DNA from: Lunularia cruciata
Lineage: Eukaryota; Streptophyta; Marchantiopsida; Lunulariales; Lunulariaceae
Length of the DNA stretch: 64,000 bases
Direction: 5' to 3'
NCBI GenBank assembly: GCA_948567375.1
Contig: OX419755.1
Span: 59,283,945-59,347,944 of the forward strand
This document shows positions 23,038 to 36,698 of this stretch, piece by piece. The stretch's first letter is position 1; every line of letters starts with the position of its first letter. Under the pieces are notes generated by a model. That model had not been told where the DNA came from. It saw only the letters and a program-made list of their open reading frames with translations, and did not search any database. Made by a program: the position numbers and the translations under genes.

Positions 23038-24890
23038 TTGGAGGATATGATGGAAGGTTTTGCCACTATCTTGGCCCCCTTCATTGTTCATTTCTACATT
23101 GGCATGAACCTCTTGATGGATAAGAAGGAGAAGTTCTTGTCCTGCTTGCATCCTCAAGCTTACTTCAATAGAGACCCTAATTGGCTTAAGAGATCACTAA
23201 ATACTAAAAGATGGACAAAGAGTAATCCTAAACTGGGAAGTTTGTGCAAGTGGTGGAAACATACAACTCCATTACAATTTGACAGAAGATGCTAATGGCA
23301 TGTGCAAAAGTTCAAGCCTCCAAGAATGAAAACAACTCCAAGAGCTGGAAACTTCATCAAAAGATAGCATGAGTAAAACCACATCATACAAGTTGATTTG
23401 AGAACGAGGTCCGTTGCAAGGACAAAAAGTGGCTAATAAACAAGTTGTTGGAGCTGCTTAGAGCATGAAGTTAGAGAGTGAGTAGTATTTCATGAAAACA
23501 TCATCTCTTGTAGTGGGAGAAGGAGGGAGAAGGAGGACCAAACAACAAGGCATAATTGTCACCCATGCTTGAAAAAATAAATGATTCCCACAAACAAGAG
23601 GAAGATGCAAGCTGCAAAATCTACCCCAACCACGGCTTTGTTCTTCACTTTGGTTCCTAACAAGGGGGAAGCTTTATGTTACAAAAGGAAAAAAAGATCA
23701 ACACAAACTCACCCTATGGAAGATTTTTTCAAGGGTACAAATGACAACAAGGCAAAGACATCATACCAAATTTTGACAAAATTTGGTATGAAAAACCCCA
23801 TTGTCCCTGGTAAGTGAATCTTAGGTAGACAAAGATGATGTGATTTCCAATTAACACTTCCAACTAACAACAATGAGGCGGGTAGGAACAAGGAGGTGGC
23901 TTTGGCTCACAAAGCAAAGGAGACAATCATCCCATGCCATGACAAGAACCCCACACCCAAAACAAAGAAAGCCATACCAAGACAATTGAGCAAGGATAGT
24001 GATTCTTTGCCTTGGCTAATGGCGGCCAACACCATACCATGACATTGGTGATGGAAGCATTGGAAGAACTTATGCCAATACACCAAAAGTGGGATCCAAA
24101 GATAAAGGAACCGATGGACCTCATCTACCACTTACATCACCTAGTCCAAACCAAGACAAACAAGAAGGAAAAGCAAAGTAAGTAGTGCATAGAGGATTTC
24201 CAAAAGGAGGAACTAAAATGGAAGGAGGAGTATGAAAAGATTATCCAAGGCTTAAAGAAGGAGGTTGATGATTATGGCGTGCAGGTCTTCCACCAATAAA
24301 CTCAAAACCAGGAAGAGATACCAAATTGAGAAGATGAACTTGAAGTGCTACAAAGTGAGCTAGAAATGGCCCAGGCAGACACAAAGGTATTAGAAATTAG
24401 ATATGACAACCTAAAGCAACTAATTGACCTCTACATCTCCAACCTATCTACCAACCTCAAATGACAACAAGAGAAGGTGTTAGAGCAAGACAAGCAGATT
24501 TGTATGGAGATGACCAACAAATTGAGCACCAAACTAACCAATATAGAGAACAAAAGATCAGGGCTGCTCACAATATTGGTCATAGGACCACCTAACTTCT
24601 TAGCTAGTTGGAGCTCATGGCCAATGAGACCTCCCAATGAACAAAGGCAAAGGACTTGTGCACTCAAATACATGTCCTAGAGAGGAATACATACTCAAAT
24701 GAGCAACTCAAAGCATTGTCTATGAAATTCTAGAGCCACACTAATGCCAAGTTTGAGGAGACTCAGACTAGCTTTGAAAAAATAATGGAAGGCTATCAAA
24801 AGGAGCTAGTGGACCTAGTTCACATCTGCAAGGAAGTTGAGAGTTTGGCCCAAGCACCTCCTACTCCTCCCATCAAGGAATAACTACTAA
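23038..24890 (+). pseudogene. Degenerate ORFs with coiled-coil segment, possible retroelement gag
   Basis: Plus-strand coding-like sequence can be followed in broken frames. A first segment (23038-23295) is rich in Trp and Lys. A second, from about 24200 to 24680, is Lys/Glu/Leu-rich with heptad-like spacing (K-W-K-E-E-Y-E-K-I-I-Q, then L-K-K-E-V-D-D) and predicts a coiled coil. Stops interrupt it about every 60-90 codons. I do not recognise the family. Similar long-coiled-coil proteins occur in plant repeats, and the setting is a retroelement nest, so a decayed element ORF is the best guess. Confidence 0.3.
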
Positions 24891-24899
24891 TGCCTCATC

Positions 24900-27800
24900 T
24901 TATAAATATTTTCAGTCATTTTATTATCTAACAATGAAACATTATCTTGTACATATTGTCAACATCTTTGTTTTCATAGCCTTAGGAAGTTTGTAAATAT
25001 ACATAATTTGTAAATAGGTAACTGGAGCAAACCAATATGTAGTATAGCTTGACTTAGTTGATTATGTCCATAGCTACCTACCATTAGGTTTAGGGTTAGG
25101 ATAAGATATGATCAAGATTGAGTGGTTATAGATGTACTTAAGAAATTTCCATCCATTGTAGCCATTTGACATTTCCGTGGCCAAGAAAGAAATGTATAAA
25201 ATGCTTAGGTCTGATGTTCAACAGGTCTATTCAATGCATTATTCTTTTGCAAGTTAATATGAATTTTATACCATCAAGACAAATGAGTTTGTGTATGTAT
25301 ATTAGTTTTTGCTCTAAATGATTGTATGCTCAACTGATTTAGGAGTGACAAATCTTGAGGTACAAACCTAGGCAATGGATTATGATGACACATTTTTGTG
25401 GAACTAGAGTGTAGCTCTTAGAGTTTGGCCAAAGTCAGGAACAACATAAAAACATATCTACATGGCCTTGGTATCTCATCGAGTAACACTCTTAGATAAG
25501 TAGTAGCACAAAATGGTTTTGACTCTTGTAACCTTGTGGATTTTATGAAGGGTAGAACATGGTGTTATGGTTGTAGTCTTCAGAGTGATGTAAATTCTGA
25601 AATCTCTTCCACCTGGTTTAGTTTGTGTAGTTATTAGACCTCCTACTGTAGTGTGGTAGTGAGGTGCATTTTGTATCATTCATGGAGGTGATATTATACA
25701 AACCATGGCTCCTGAAAATCTAATCTTGGTAGTTTGATGCTTGGACAAACAATTTGGTGAACAAAGAGGCTCTAGAACAAAGTGACCTTTGTTCTTAATA
25801 AAACCACCACTTCTTAGGAATCCCTTGGATTTGACCTTTAGTACATAGGAGAATAGATTGTTTAGCATTTTGTAATATCACTTGTTTGGATCACATTACA
25901 CTCTTGTGGGAATGATGCTTACCCAAGAAGTTAAACTTAAAATTATAGATTGTCTTCATTGTGACCCTATCTATCTTGTTTTAGTTGTTTCTACCCCGTA
26001 TCCTCAAGGGAATGACCTATTCTTACAGATTATACTATAACAAGTCAACATTGATCACCACACTCCAATTGAATGCTACACCAATTTTTGTTGATCTTGA
26101 ATACACTTCCTTCATTATTAGTAGTTTCTTAACATTTATTACTATAACTTTCTTATTTATATTTGATTATGAGATGCTTTAGGAAATATGCAAAGAAACA
26201 TATATTTAGTCTTACAAACAATATAATGGGGACATTGTCCATCCAAACATGAGAAATATACCGTTTTGCATCTTCATGTAATAAACTACTCATGTTTGTT
26301 GCGCTCAGAGTAATAAATATGGAAATGATTTAAAAGATATTCTCTTCCACACTTTTAAGCTTCTACAAACTTTCAAGAAATTGATAATAGTAAGTTTTGA
26401 ATAATTGAAATAAGCTCAATATACATAATTATTAAATTCATTACAATGATACAATAAAAAAACATATGCATTATAATGCGTAACTTTTGAATTCAAATCA
26501 GCAAACCATCTAGGTATGTTTGAATTACCTAAATGCAATAGTATATTTTTTTATCAATAAAAACAAACTCAATAGATATAATTATTAAACTTGTATATTA
26601 TGAAACACACCATCATAACTTAACTGAACGTGTAGCCATATCTAACACTTTGATTCAAATCCACCAACCACCTTGGTCTATGGGCATGTAGGTTCAAGAA
26701 TGTAAATACATTCTCATCTAAAGTTTAGTAAAGTAAATACATTCTCATCAAGAATTAAAACAAGATTTCATAGTGATCTAGTTTTAAAGAATGACAAAAC
26801 GTACACAACCATATCATACACAACCATGTAATAGATCTTACATATAAGAACAAGGCGTGCATACTATTGAATCTTAACTCCATTTTTCCCTCATGTCTTT
26901 AAAGTCCTTGTACGGCTGACGGGATGTTGAAGGATGAGATCTTCCCCTCCTTTTTTCACAAGCGGTCTCTTTTTCTTGCAAAAATAGGTTGGGTCACATC
27001 GGCTTATTATTATGTCCATGTCACCATGAGTCTCTTTTGGCAACCTTCTATCTTCTTTTAAAGCCGAAATGTAACTTATGAATCTGATCAAGTCATTATA
27101 TGGTGAGGTCGTAGATGAAAATATTAGGGGTTTCAAAAATAACTTTATGAAGCTTCCTATAAATTCTAAACTGGAGTGTACAAGATGTGTGAAAAATCTG
27201 TATGGAGCTGCCAAAAACCATGTTTGGGTAGATTATAGAGATCCATCCAAGTTCTTTATTGTTAACAAACTCCATAATAATTGGTTTATACTGTCCAAGT
27301 TCTTAATTCTTTTCAAATTCCATAATAATAAGTGGTTCATAGGAAACTAGGGATACTGAGTTTGCATTGTAAAACATTAATTAACATCAATTGTAATTCA
27401 AGATTAATAATATATTGTTTGAGTTGAATTTTATTTAAATGGTTCCAGAGGCAATCCAAAGAAAATATTGAGAAGGTGTCAAAAGGTACCCGAAGATGCC
27501 AGACCTATCATCTCATAGGCACTGGTTTATGCTCATTGGTGTTGATTATTCAAATATATGTTTATAAATTTTGTGATAGTCTAATTTGTTATCCATGTCA
27601 TTTATTTAATTTAATATTTATTTCATTACAGTACACCTAAACATTCATAAGCGAGAAAGTAATTTTTGGAAATGAACTGAAGTTACATTAATTTTCTCGT
27701 AAAAAGATATGGGTTCAATTAACGGGTTCAATTATTAATTATAAATTCAGTAAAATATTATAAAAATTGGTATTTTTCATGTAACCATCCATCCAAACTA

Positions 27801-28000
27801 CTTCTGAAACCCCCCCTATTGTCCATGTCACCCCCGGACGAAATCTTTAACTGCCGATTTCATAGATGAAAACGTTGTCCCGTCATCCCTGGACTCAGAC
27901 GGACGGTTAAGATGCCACGTCGGATTGACGGGTGTGTGCCGGCAACTCTTACCCGGTCTTCAAATATAACGTCGAGAAAAGGTTTTCCTTCAGATCCTCA
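24900..28000. other. AT-rich intergenic region, nothing recognised
   Basis: Open frames at 26891-27214 (-) and 27078-27350 (+) overlap on opposite strands and resemble no family. Composition changes abruptly at about 27.8 kb from AT-rich to balanced, which marks the right edge of the retroelement nest. Confidence 0.4.
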
Positions 28001-29508
28001 CCGCTGTTGCTTTCTTCACCCAACGTAATGCCAGGTTCTTCGAACTGGAAAAGATAATCTTCATGTTACGATTTGGATTCCGTGGAGGTGGCCAACTTGT
28101 GATATGAGTAAGACTTTTGTTGCAGAATTGTCCATAGTGTGTTTACACAATACAACAGGGAAATATTACATATGTTCAAGAGAAATTATCTGACGGTCAA
28201 CTGCCATCTCGGCAGTTATGGATTTAAAATGTACATGAGACCACGATCATATAGACACCACCAAATATGCCATCGAGTGCGGAAATCAAAGTCAATGCAG
28301 AGGACGGCAGACGTTTCTTGTTGTCTTATCACAAGTAGTGCACAGCATTCTATCTATGGGATTTGATCGTGCTGAAATGGTGGAACCATGAATCTGAAGT
28401 TGGTTCGTCCCTGGTTCAGCGGAGAAGGCAATCGAACAGACTGAACCAACGTTGATATCGAATGTACCGAGAGATGTATGCGTGGCTTATGGGAGTTACG
28501 AGAGTTTGGTTGATGGATTCGTGGTTTATCAGGAGTTATCTCGTGGCGAACTTTGTGATTGGAGTGTATATTCTTCATCGGATGGAGTACTCTAGTTACC
28601 TGAGAACGATTCGTAGGAAAATGAAACGAGTATGAACTGTTGTCGGATTTGGTATGTTGGCATTGGCATGAGGTTCCATGAAGTTTGATCGTTTTTTGGA
28701 TGTTGAGAATAAATTAGTTCCTGGTATCTCCATTTTTTGTGCACTCGAGAAGTAAACTGCAGGGAGAATGTGCGATCTAACTCTGTCTCAGAGGATGACG
28801 AAGTAAACAAACAATGCTTTTCCATCCCATTGATGGACTAACTTCGGGTCTTCGAGATCACGTACGCATGACGGTCAAGAACATAAACATTGTTCCTCTT
28901 TCATCCTTATACTGTGCAAGGTAGTCGTTCATAAATCAGATTGTCCTCGTGAGCAACTGATAGGCTCTGCGAATGCTAAATCTTGGGATACCGAATTCTA
29001 CGGTACTGCTGTTTTCTGTCTCCTTCCTCCACTGGACTTCGCCGAGGACTTGATGTTTTCAGTTTGCTCCATTCTAAAGCTTTTGAATAGAAAGTCATTT
29101 CAACTGAGTGATGCTATTTTTTCTTTGAGTGCTTTTGTTTCTACTGTTACTTCTTCGAGGCCTATCCTCGAAGGCAGAGAAACAGAATCCACAGAGTGGT
29201 ACGTGACTTCGTTGTGTAGTGATATGTTCTGGATTTTACGGTTCCGTTTGCGGCCCAGAATCGTCAGGTGTTTATCATCGGTGAGCTGGCGGATACAGAG
29301 AACCTATGCAGTATTGTTTCAGGGTGGAATTGACCTTTAACTACAGGTTCTATGTGCGTGTGGCGGGATAGAAGGAGTTGATTCCTTGATAGATGAGCTC
29401 TTTTGGGAAACCTGATAAGTTTTTCGCCTGCACAGCGCATTACAGAAGACACATATTGTAGAATATCACCAGCTTTCGCGAAGCAGGAGGAAGTCCGACT
29501 GTCGGGCA

Positions 29509-29606
29509 GGAAGGCCCTAAGATTGATCTTGAAAAACTATGCTGTCCTTGAAGAAAACCTTATCAATCATTTACAGATTCTTTTAAAGTCCATCTTAGGG
29601 CCTTCC
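29509..29606. repeat. Inverted repeat with 68-base loop
   Basis: The arms GGAAGGCCCTAAGAT (29509-29523) and ATCTTAGGGCCTTCC (29592-29606) are perfect 15-bp complements separated by 68 bases. A transcript of either strand could fold into a stem. Confidence 0.8.
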
Positions 29607-29856
29607 CCTCACGGTGTAAATCAACTAGTGTAACTTTTATTTGTGATAGAGCGGTTCAAGGAAAAGGGATCACAAGCATGAGCAAAATGATCATATTCTT
29701 CACAGCGCCAGATCGGTATCGTATTGTGGGTTATTTCAGTGTGTACTAGTTGAATGTGGCCGCGAAAGCCGTGCATTCAAGAAGCACAATGGGCTAGACT
29801 GCTGCTTTGACAATTGAAGTTTGTGAGGTAGACGAAATGCTGACTACTAACGAGTT

Positions 29857-29973
29857 ATGAAGTATCGATGCATAACAGCGGTCGATCCGAAGGAACTCAG
29901 GGGCATCAAGAGCAAGCGGGGCCTGCCAAGTCGTTTGCGCTTTGTCAACAAGAACAGAACTGGTTGGCAGTAA
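29857..29973 (+). CDS. Short coding-like frame, unidentified
   Basis: A 38-codon frame from ATG to TAA encodes a basic peptide with K-S-K-R-G-L-P-S-R-L-R-F-V-N-K-N. The R-L-R-F-V-N segment is reminiscent of the first strand of VHL beta domains, but the following strands (W-x-D-Y-x-G and T-H-P-W) could not be found downstream in any frame. It may be an exon remnant or a chance frame. No function is proposed. Confidence 0.15.
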   Translation: MKYRCITAVDPKELRGIKSKRGLPSRLRFVNKNRTGWQ

Positions 29974-31839
29974 TCGGTGTGATTCCTGACGTGCCACATA
30001 GAGGCGCTCAGCTTTCTGAGACGAAAATAGGCGAGCGACAGTTTTCAGGTAATGTGCCCATGAAGAGCTTTGTTGTGGATGGTGGAAGGAAGATCGTAAC
30101 TGTTATACTCGTTCACTGAAGTTTCGGAATCTCGAATATTGTAACGTGTGTTATATCTACAAAGAGATTTCTTGAATAAGGAGAATGACAAGATAGAAAC
30201 AGAACAAAGTAGGAAGTTTGCAACTTATAGATAAAATTACAAACATTTAGCACAGTATCTTTGTTTGTGGTAGGGTTCCAGAACGTAGAAACTCTGTTCC
30301 GATCTGTGCCATCGCGTATAGTTACACGATGGAAGGCCTCTGAGGCACACCTCACCGACCAGTTGTCCCCCTTGTATGTTCCTGCATCTTCAGTCGCTTG
30401 GCGCTGCACGTTCAGCAGATTGAATCGAACAGGTTATAACATTTTCCTCATCTGCTGCGATGATACCAGCTCGTTAACGCTGTCTCATCGGCCCATATCG
30501 GCGGTCTCTAGAGGATGGAAGTACAGCTTAGCAACAGTTTCCTCGAGTAGCGACGAACAAGTGATACAAACTGTCTTGTGTATCACCTTTTCGTTAATAC
30601 GGCAGGCAATATATACGGCAGGCAAGTAGAATGGAAGCTGTGCAACTGAATTACATTGAAAGCAGAGTACTGCACGAACTTATATGCAATCTCAGCAGAT
30701 GGGAGCTATGGCAAATCTTCAGAAGCGTGGATGCAGTGCATTGCAACAAGAGAGGCGTGTAAGATCAAGAAGAGGTTTTTCCTTTCTTGAGTCACTTGAA
30801 GGGCGAACATGCTCATCCAAAAGCAGACAGGAAGGGGGGATCACTACTGGAGTACAGAGCAGATGGAGGAGAGGCACAGCCCACTGTACAATGTAGAACA
30901 AACAAACATGATATTGCAGCAAAGGAAGCGATATGATGTGTAGATCTCCAAAAAAACTGCACTCTGACTCCATTTATTTCAGCAGGTCTGAAAGAATGAA
31001 CAATCAATTTATTGATTGCACGAGGTTAACTGTACTTTGAAACCTTGGAGTCAATACCAGTATACATGAGACGCCCATCCCTATTAGCTTCTGAATGTAA
31101 GAGAGCTGGCGCACAGCCGAGTAGGTACATAGCCTCTTATATGGGCTACGCTCGTACCATTGCAGACGTATTTAAATTGCACCACAATTTTGTGGCTGAC
31201 GTCGGGCCTGCCCATTGTAAACTAAACAACTATATCTATCTATTTCAAACATGCTAATGTACAAAATTTTACACCTGTGGCATCAACCCACTGATAATCC
31301 AGCTAATCTTCGCGCAAGACTCTTGGCAAACAGAAGTATAGCTCCGATTCCAAGGCGCCCGTACATGAACCAGGCAATTGCCAGTCTGTAGATACACCTG
31401 TATAGCAGAAGCCAAGCGCAACCCAATCCTTGAATCCAGAAACCTTCCCACTTTAAATCTAACAATTTGAGTTCTACCAAGGCCATCGTTCTCTGCCACT
31501 CTTGCACCAAATCTGTGATTTTCCCTGTAGACAACAGTAAAAGTAAAAGAAGGATTAGTACCTTAAGAATCATTTTGGATTGAATCGAATTCTGTCAGTG
31601 ATAAAAACCATGGTATAATAACAGCATTTATATACAAGGCTCCATATTTAGGGGGGATTTCTTGCCGAAAGTAGGCGGTTAATCGAGAGAAGAATAATTG
31701 AGGGAAGTGTAAAAGACCAGAACATACAAGCTCGCATTTGAGTTTTGTACACAAATGTCACAAGAGTAGTTGGGAGAAAGAGGAGCAAGTGTGAGAACAT
31801 TGTAAACCCCAAACGCATTCATTGAGCGTTGAATAGTAC

Positions 31840-32220
31840 TTGGACCGAGAATACTGTTTCTGTGACAGCAAGATTCAAGGCGCACTACGAAAGGAGCTTG
31901 TCTCAGAACCGCGAAAAGTTCCACATGGCACATCACTATCCGTGAGAGTGGACTCAGGCAGCAAACTTCTCTCATGTAGCCCAAGAAAGAAATTACCCAG
32001 AAATAGTATCCTCTTGCTAGAAACATTTACAGAGGACATCAAAGTCGGTACCCAGACACTTGATTTACTCGTGAGGTCGCGAGGGAAAAATATACAGAAG
32101 ACACCACTCAGGGGAGAAAGATACAAGGAAAAGGAGACACTTTTTTTACTCGTAAAGTCGCGATGTGGAAAAGTACACAAAATTTACGACCTTTCGTACT
32201 ACCGAGTAAAAAGAGTGTGA
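31840..32220 (+). CDS. Unidentified 126-codon frame with an internal repeat
   Basis: The frame contains two related segments, L-D-L-L-V-R-S-R-G-K near codons 74-83 and L-F-L-L-V-K-S-R-C-G-K near 101-111. They reflect a diverged direct repeat in the DNA (about 32056-32100 and 32138-32180). No domain is recognised, and a minus-strand frame covers the same bases. It could be a chance frame across a tandem repeat. Confidence 0.15.
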   Translation: MDREYCFCDSKIQGALRKELVSEPRKVPHGTSLSVRVDSGSKLLSCSPRKKLPRNSILLLETFTEDIKVGTQTLDLLVRSRGKNIQKTPLRGERYKEKETLFLLVKSRCGKVHKIYDLSYYRVKRV

Positions 32221-32327
32221 AGACGTGGAGAAAGAGAATGTGAACTATAAGTTACGAAAGGACGTCAATCAATGGGAGTGGCTACCGGTTTAATAGGTAT
32301 CCCTGTAAACTCAACATATCCGATTTA

Positions 32328-32343
32328 CCCCCCCCCCCCCCCC
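32328..32343 (+). repeat. Poly-C run (16 C)
   Basis: Sixteen consecutive C residues, a homopolymer prone to length error or slippage. Confidence 0.95.
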
Positions 32344-32946
32344 GATTTTGAATGGACTAGTCAATGTAACAGAAAAGCTTTCTGTCATTATTCTATTATT
32401 TTGTTTGAATTGCAACATTTTGCGCGGAGACTTCCTTCATTCAGTGGAGGACCTCATCGTCTCGTGAAGACTCACTAAGTCATCGTTCTCATTTCCCCAT
32501 GAGTAAGGGGTAAGTCTAACAGAGCGGCCGTTGAGATGTACATCACCAGCTCAGCTTCTGTAACTTGACATCTAGAAATGTCTGCATGAGTCAATGCGGG
32601 GAGATCTAAGGCTGCTACTTGAATCCCTATTTTAACAGACACGACACATTACTAAATGTAGATGGTGGTCTGCAAGAACTATCTACAGTATCATGCAACA
32701 GTCAGACCTAACTAATCCCAATCTGTCTCTGGATGCACAAGCTTTCCTTATCAGCACTTGCACACCCGTACACACAGTGTAGCCTCCTAAAACACTCCCC
32801 ACTCCAATCGGAGCTGAGAGGTGAGCTAATTTGGGACTCATTGATGTATATATTCGAACAGTCACACAACAATATCTATGACTGGTTAATTTACGGCCAG
32901 CCAATTGACCCAATCACCGCTAGTTGCCGACGTTCATTTGTGAGTA

Positions 32947-35900
32947 CTAGTTAAGTACAATATCTTTGACTGTGATTTCAGCCATTGGGTGAGGATGAAC
33001 GTAGATGAAGGTAAGTTTCTGACCCGCCTTCAGAATGTTCTGCCATGCGGGGAACTTGAATCTGGTCTGGCTATCTCTAACTTGATTTAGACCGTAAACA
33101 GGTCCATGGAGATCCTTGAATTTTAGGATAATATTCTTTAGATCCTTCCCAACGGTGTTGGTAAGAGCGCCTTCATATTTGTTGTAAGTTAGCCCATTTG
33201 CAGTCCACGAATGTACAAGCTTTTGGGTAAAATAAGGTTTCTGTCCCTGGTCTGCAACATCCCGAAGTTCATCAGCTACTTCCCTTGGTTGTGACTAAGG
33301 TGAGATTTACTTACCTGACTCCTTCAGCCCAGCAGTTGATACACACTCAACAATTTCACATAAATTGCAACTTTGCAAGAAGGATCGAGAGGGGGTCAAG
33401 GACTTACTGGGAACATCACGAATAACTGGTGGCGGTGGTGGAGTTTTAGGCGCTGGTGGGGGTGACGTAGGAGTCCAGGGTTTAGGTTCTTCTGCAAGCC
33501 CAGTGACGAACAAATTGAAGGTCAAATTAACTTCTCACTGAGATATTCATACACGAATTGGGATGAATAGAAAGTAGGCATGGAACTGGAAACTCGTGAT
33601 ATGATTGAGAACCCTTTACCCGAATCGTGAGGATACTTGATGTGGCCGACAGCCAAACGGGCCAGCGCACCAACAAGGGGTCCAGTATTGTACAGACATG
33701 CTTCAGTCTGTTGATAGTTGTCACGATCGTCGATGAAATTATCATTGATATCAGGGCCTCCAACCAAAGCCCCTAACAAGACATTAGGGTTGTCATTTGG
33801 CTTATTGTACCAGTGGGCATATCCATCTTTACACTGAATGTGATTTGGCTCGAACTTGACGGATACAATAGAGGATCCACGATGATGAACCTCTTTGGGG
33901 TAATTTCTCGAGAATCCCACCATGTAACTCATGCCTCTTGGGTTCTCTCCCAGAACGTAATTAATCTGTTAAGATTAAGCATCAAACCTCATGTCAGAAG
34001 TATGGACGGGAAATAAACTTTCAAGATCTGAAGAAAAAGATGGTCCATGTCTGTACCTGCTTCTGTGCCGTGGACCTTAGTTCCTGCGTCGGAACTGATG
34101 AGCCAGAGCAGGTAAGTTGCTGGTTTGCAGCATCGAGGTAATCTGCGTATACTGTCAGCAAAAACGAAGCCGAGGTAACAAATTGCATGTTGTTCCACGG
34201 TTGGATCCAGAACAAACCCCCAGGTGTACGATGGATATTTTGCCCATTGTTCTTGTTTAAAGCAGCGCACAGGAAGTACGTTGCTTGTTTTTGATAAGCT
34301 TCAAGGGTGCTCTTATGGGCACCTCCTCTTCCTTGCATGAGAATCTGTCACCAATTTCATGACATTGTCAATGAGAATGTCATCAATCGTTGTCCTAAGC
34401 AAGACTATCAAGCTCAGTGCACAATGATTAAATGAAAGGACAGAAGATTCAACGTGAGAAAGAAATTCTGACCTTAGATGCGAGCACTTGGAGACCTGAG
34501 TATTTGACATCCCACCCAAACTGGGTCATGGCCCACCCCGTACCACCAAGCTCATGGGCATTCTTCGAGGTATACTCCAGATAATTCTCATCTCCAGTTG
34601 CCTCAAAGAGCCAAAATGCGGCCCATAACAACTCATCCTGAAATCAATCACATGGGTCAGATGCTTTACGAAATGTACATCACTGTGGCAAATTGTACTG
34701 GAAAAGGTCATCGAATAAAATAAGTTGAATCTCACCCCATAGCCACTGACGGAGGTGTAATAACCCCGGACAATAGGTATACTCTGGTCATATTTCCCCC
34801 TGTAAGTGTCGCCGAAAGTGAACAGCTGCGGAGAGGAGAATACAACTTATCAGAAATGTCAATCATAACACTCGAGGCTAATTCACTCAAATTGCACAGA
34901 CAGAGTAAGTCGGTATCCAGGGTTCATCCCATCGTTTACCTGTTTTGCGTGAGTGATAAGAGTCCGGGCATAGGCGGGGTCGGTGTCTTTAAACGCTATG
35001 GCAGCCGCAGCCATCGCGGCTGCGGTCTCAGCGGCAACCTCAGTTCCAGGATGGTTCGCATCGACCTTGTAAGCTGTACGAGATGTGGTCATGTCTTCAG
35101 GTCTCATCCAGCACTCGTGGTCAGTAGTGCCATCTCCGACCTGTAGGAATCGACACAATTGACAATCACAACAAATAATCAACACAATCGACACGGTACG
35201 GTACAAATACGGTACAGAACGATTTGAACCGGGTGTCAGATCCGATCCACGTTCCAAAACTCGAGAACGTAAGCGAGTACTGACTTATGCTGTTTACCCC
35301 AGGACAAAATCAGCAGAGCTATCGGCGAATAATAAGATGTCCCAATTCGGAGGAGCTCAAGATCCTTATTACGGTAATGCACCGCGAATTGCGTAATACG
35401 TAGCGACTATCGCTACAAGACGAAGGCCATGATCCGACCACGATAGCAGTCAGACCGCTAAGCTGGGAGGTCACAGGTTCGAAGGTCATGACGCACGGAC
35501 ACAAAAGTCACCAACAATGTACTGTACCTCTGCCCAGAGAACGTTAGGCTCTGGGTGCGCTTTGATGAAGTAGTCAGTGCCCCATTTGATAGCATTGAGC
35601 GCGTGGTCGAGCTGCCCTTGCTTCTGCAGCTGAGATCGGTATTCAATGACGCTCCATGCCAACGTCGTCACTGTGAACGCCATAGGCAATTGGAACTTGA
35701 CGTTATCCCCCGCATCATAGTACCCGCCAACGAGGTTGATCTGCAAATATCGATCCGCATATAAGATTGGATGCAATGGCTGTAAAATTTCGAATGGCGC
35801 TGCTCGCCAGCTTATGTATCAGGAGAAATCTTCTCCTAAAGTCCTTGAAATCGTATGTCGGCTGACGCCAGCCAAGATTCAAGGATTATGTCCATTCATT

Positions 35901-36698
35901 CTACAGAGCGTGGAGTAAAGCCAAGAATAAGTTTGATTTGCTACAATTATCTATGATAGCCTGCAAGTGTCAAGAAAAAGAAAAAGAAAGGAGTGATAAT
36001 TCGAAGTAGGACCTAAGGAATTTCTATAATCTCAGGGTTGGTTCACTCAGGACATTGCAGCTACGCAGTACGCAATCTCCACTCCCTTAGCATCGCTAAA
36101 TTTTCACTGCTTTCTACTATCAACGTCTATCTCTAAGATTTACTGGAAAGAGGTTGTAGTCTCTCTCCAGCAAGCCGGAAAGACTATCTACGGGCATATT
36201 GAATCACTGTCATGCTGTATCGCATTTTGCTTCTTTACAGTACGTCCAATTGTCCAACCAGCTTAGGCGGCTTGGACCAAGCTTAATTTGATGGATGCTC
36301 AATTTGATGGAAGCACTCACATTTTCGTTGTATGTAAACGCAATTAGCAATCAAGGGGAACTAAACAAAAACAAACTCACACTACAAGCAGAGAGAAGGC
36401 TGCGGGTTTATAAACACACAAGGAAATCAATGTATGGAAGCACAATCTGACAGAGAGGACTAACATTTTGTTCCTTGCCGTCGTTAAGGGCCGAATGACT
36501 ACGCCATGTCACGCGCTGGTCTGCCGGCAGATATCCCGAGCGTTGGGCCTCGAAAAAGTAGAGACTCAACCTCAAAGCCTCTGAGTAATCAGGTCCAGCT
36601 CGTACAAGTCCCACCAGCGAACTGAGACTCAACATTACAGTTGTGTGAAATATGGCCCAGTTCAAACGCATTCCAACTCCTCCTGAATCCATCCTCAT
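32947..36698 (-). CDS. Endo-1,4-beta-glucanase, class C (GH9 with CBM49)
   Basis: Nine exons give about 650 residues: 36465-36698, 35528-35740, 34940-35140, 34736-34825, 34473-34637, 34057-34344, 33620-33965, 33408-33491 and 32947-about 33278. All junctions keep phase. An N-terminal hydrophobic signal peptide (about residues 10-35) implies secretion to the cell wall. The GH9 domain spans about 36-500. It shows Y-Y-D-A-G-D-N (Asp87 and Asp90), H-H-R-G-S-S (424-429) and [13 protein letters not shown] with the acid Glu485. A Pro-rich linker follows ([11 protein letters not shown]). The C-terminal module reads [12 protein letters not shown] and [11 protein letters not shown], a CBM49 cellulose-binding domain. 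This GH9-linker-CBM49 order defines class C plant endoglucanases, which cut beta-1,4-glucan in cellulose. The acceptor of the last intron is uncertain; the exon may begin up to 12 bases earlier only if another donor is used. Confidence 0.93.

Larger units (their letters stand above)
28001..32946. other. Balanced-composition region without a recognised gene
   Basis: Many frames of 60-126 codons occur on both strands, but none shows family motifs or a convincing exon chain. The region contains a long-loop inverted repeat (29509-29606), a coding-like 38-codon frame (29857-29973), an internally repetitive frame (31840-32220) and a 16-C run (32328-32343), described separately. Confidence 0.4.

Noticed and set aside
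35440-35490. tRNA-like stretch with GGTTCGAA on the plus strand inside an endoglucanase intron
   Set aside because: A TpsiC/B-box-like core is visible, but the arms that would close a cloverleaf (acceptor stem and anticodon arm) do not pair, so it is not called a tRNA or SINE.
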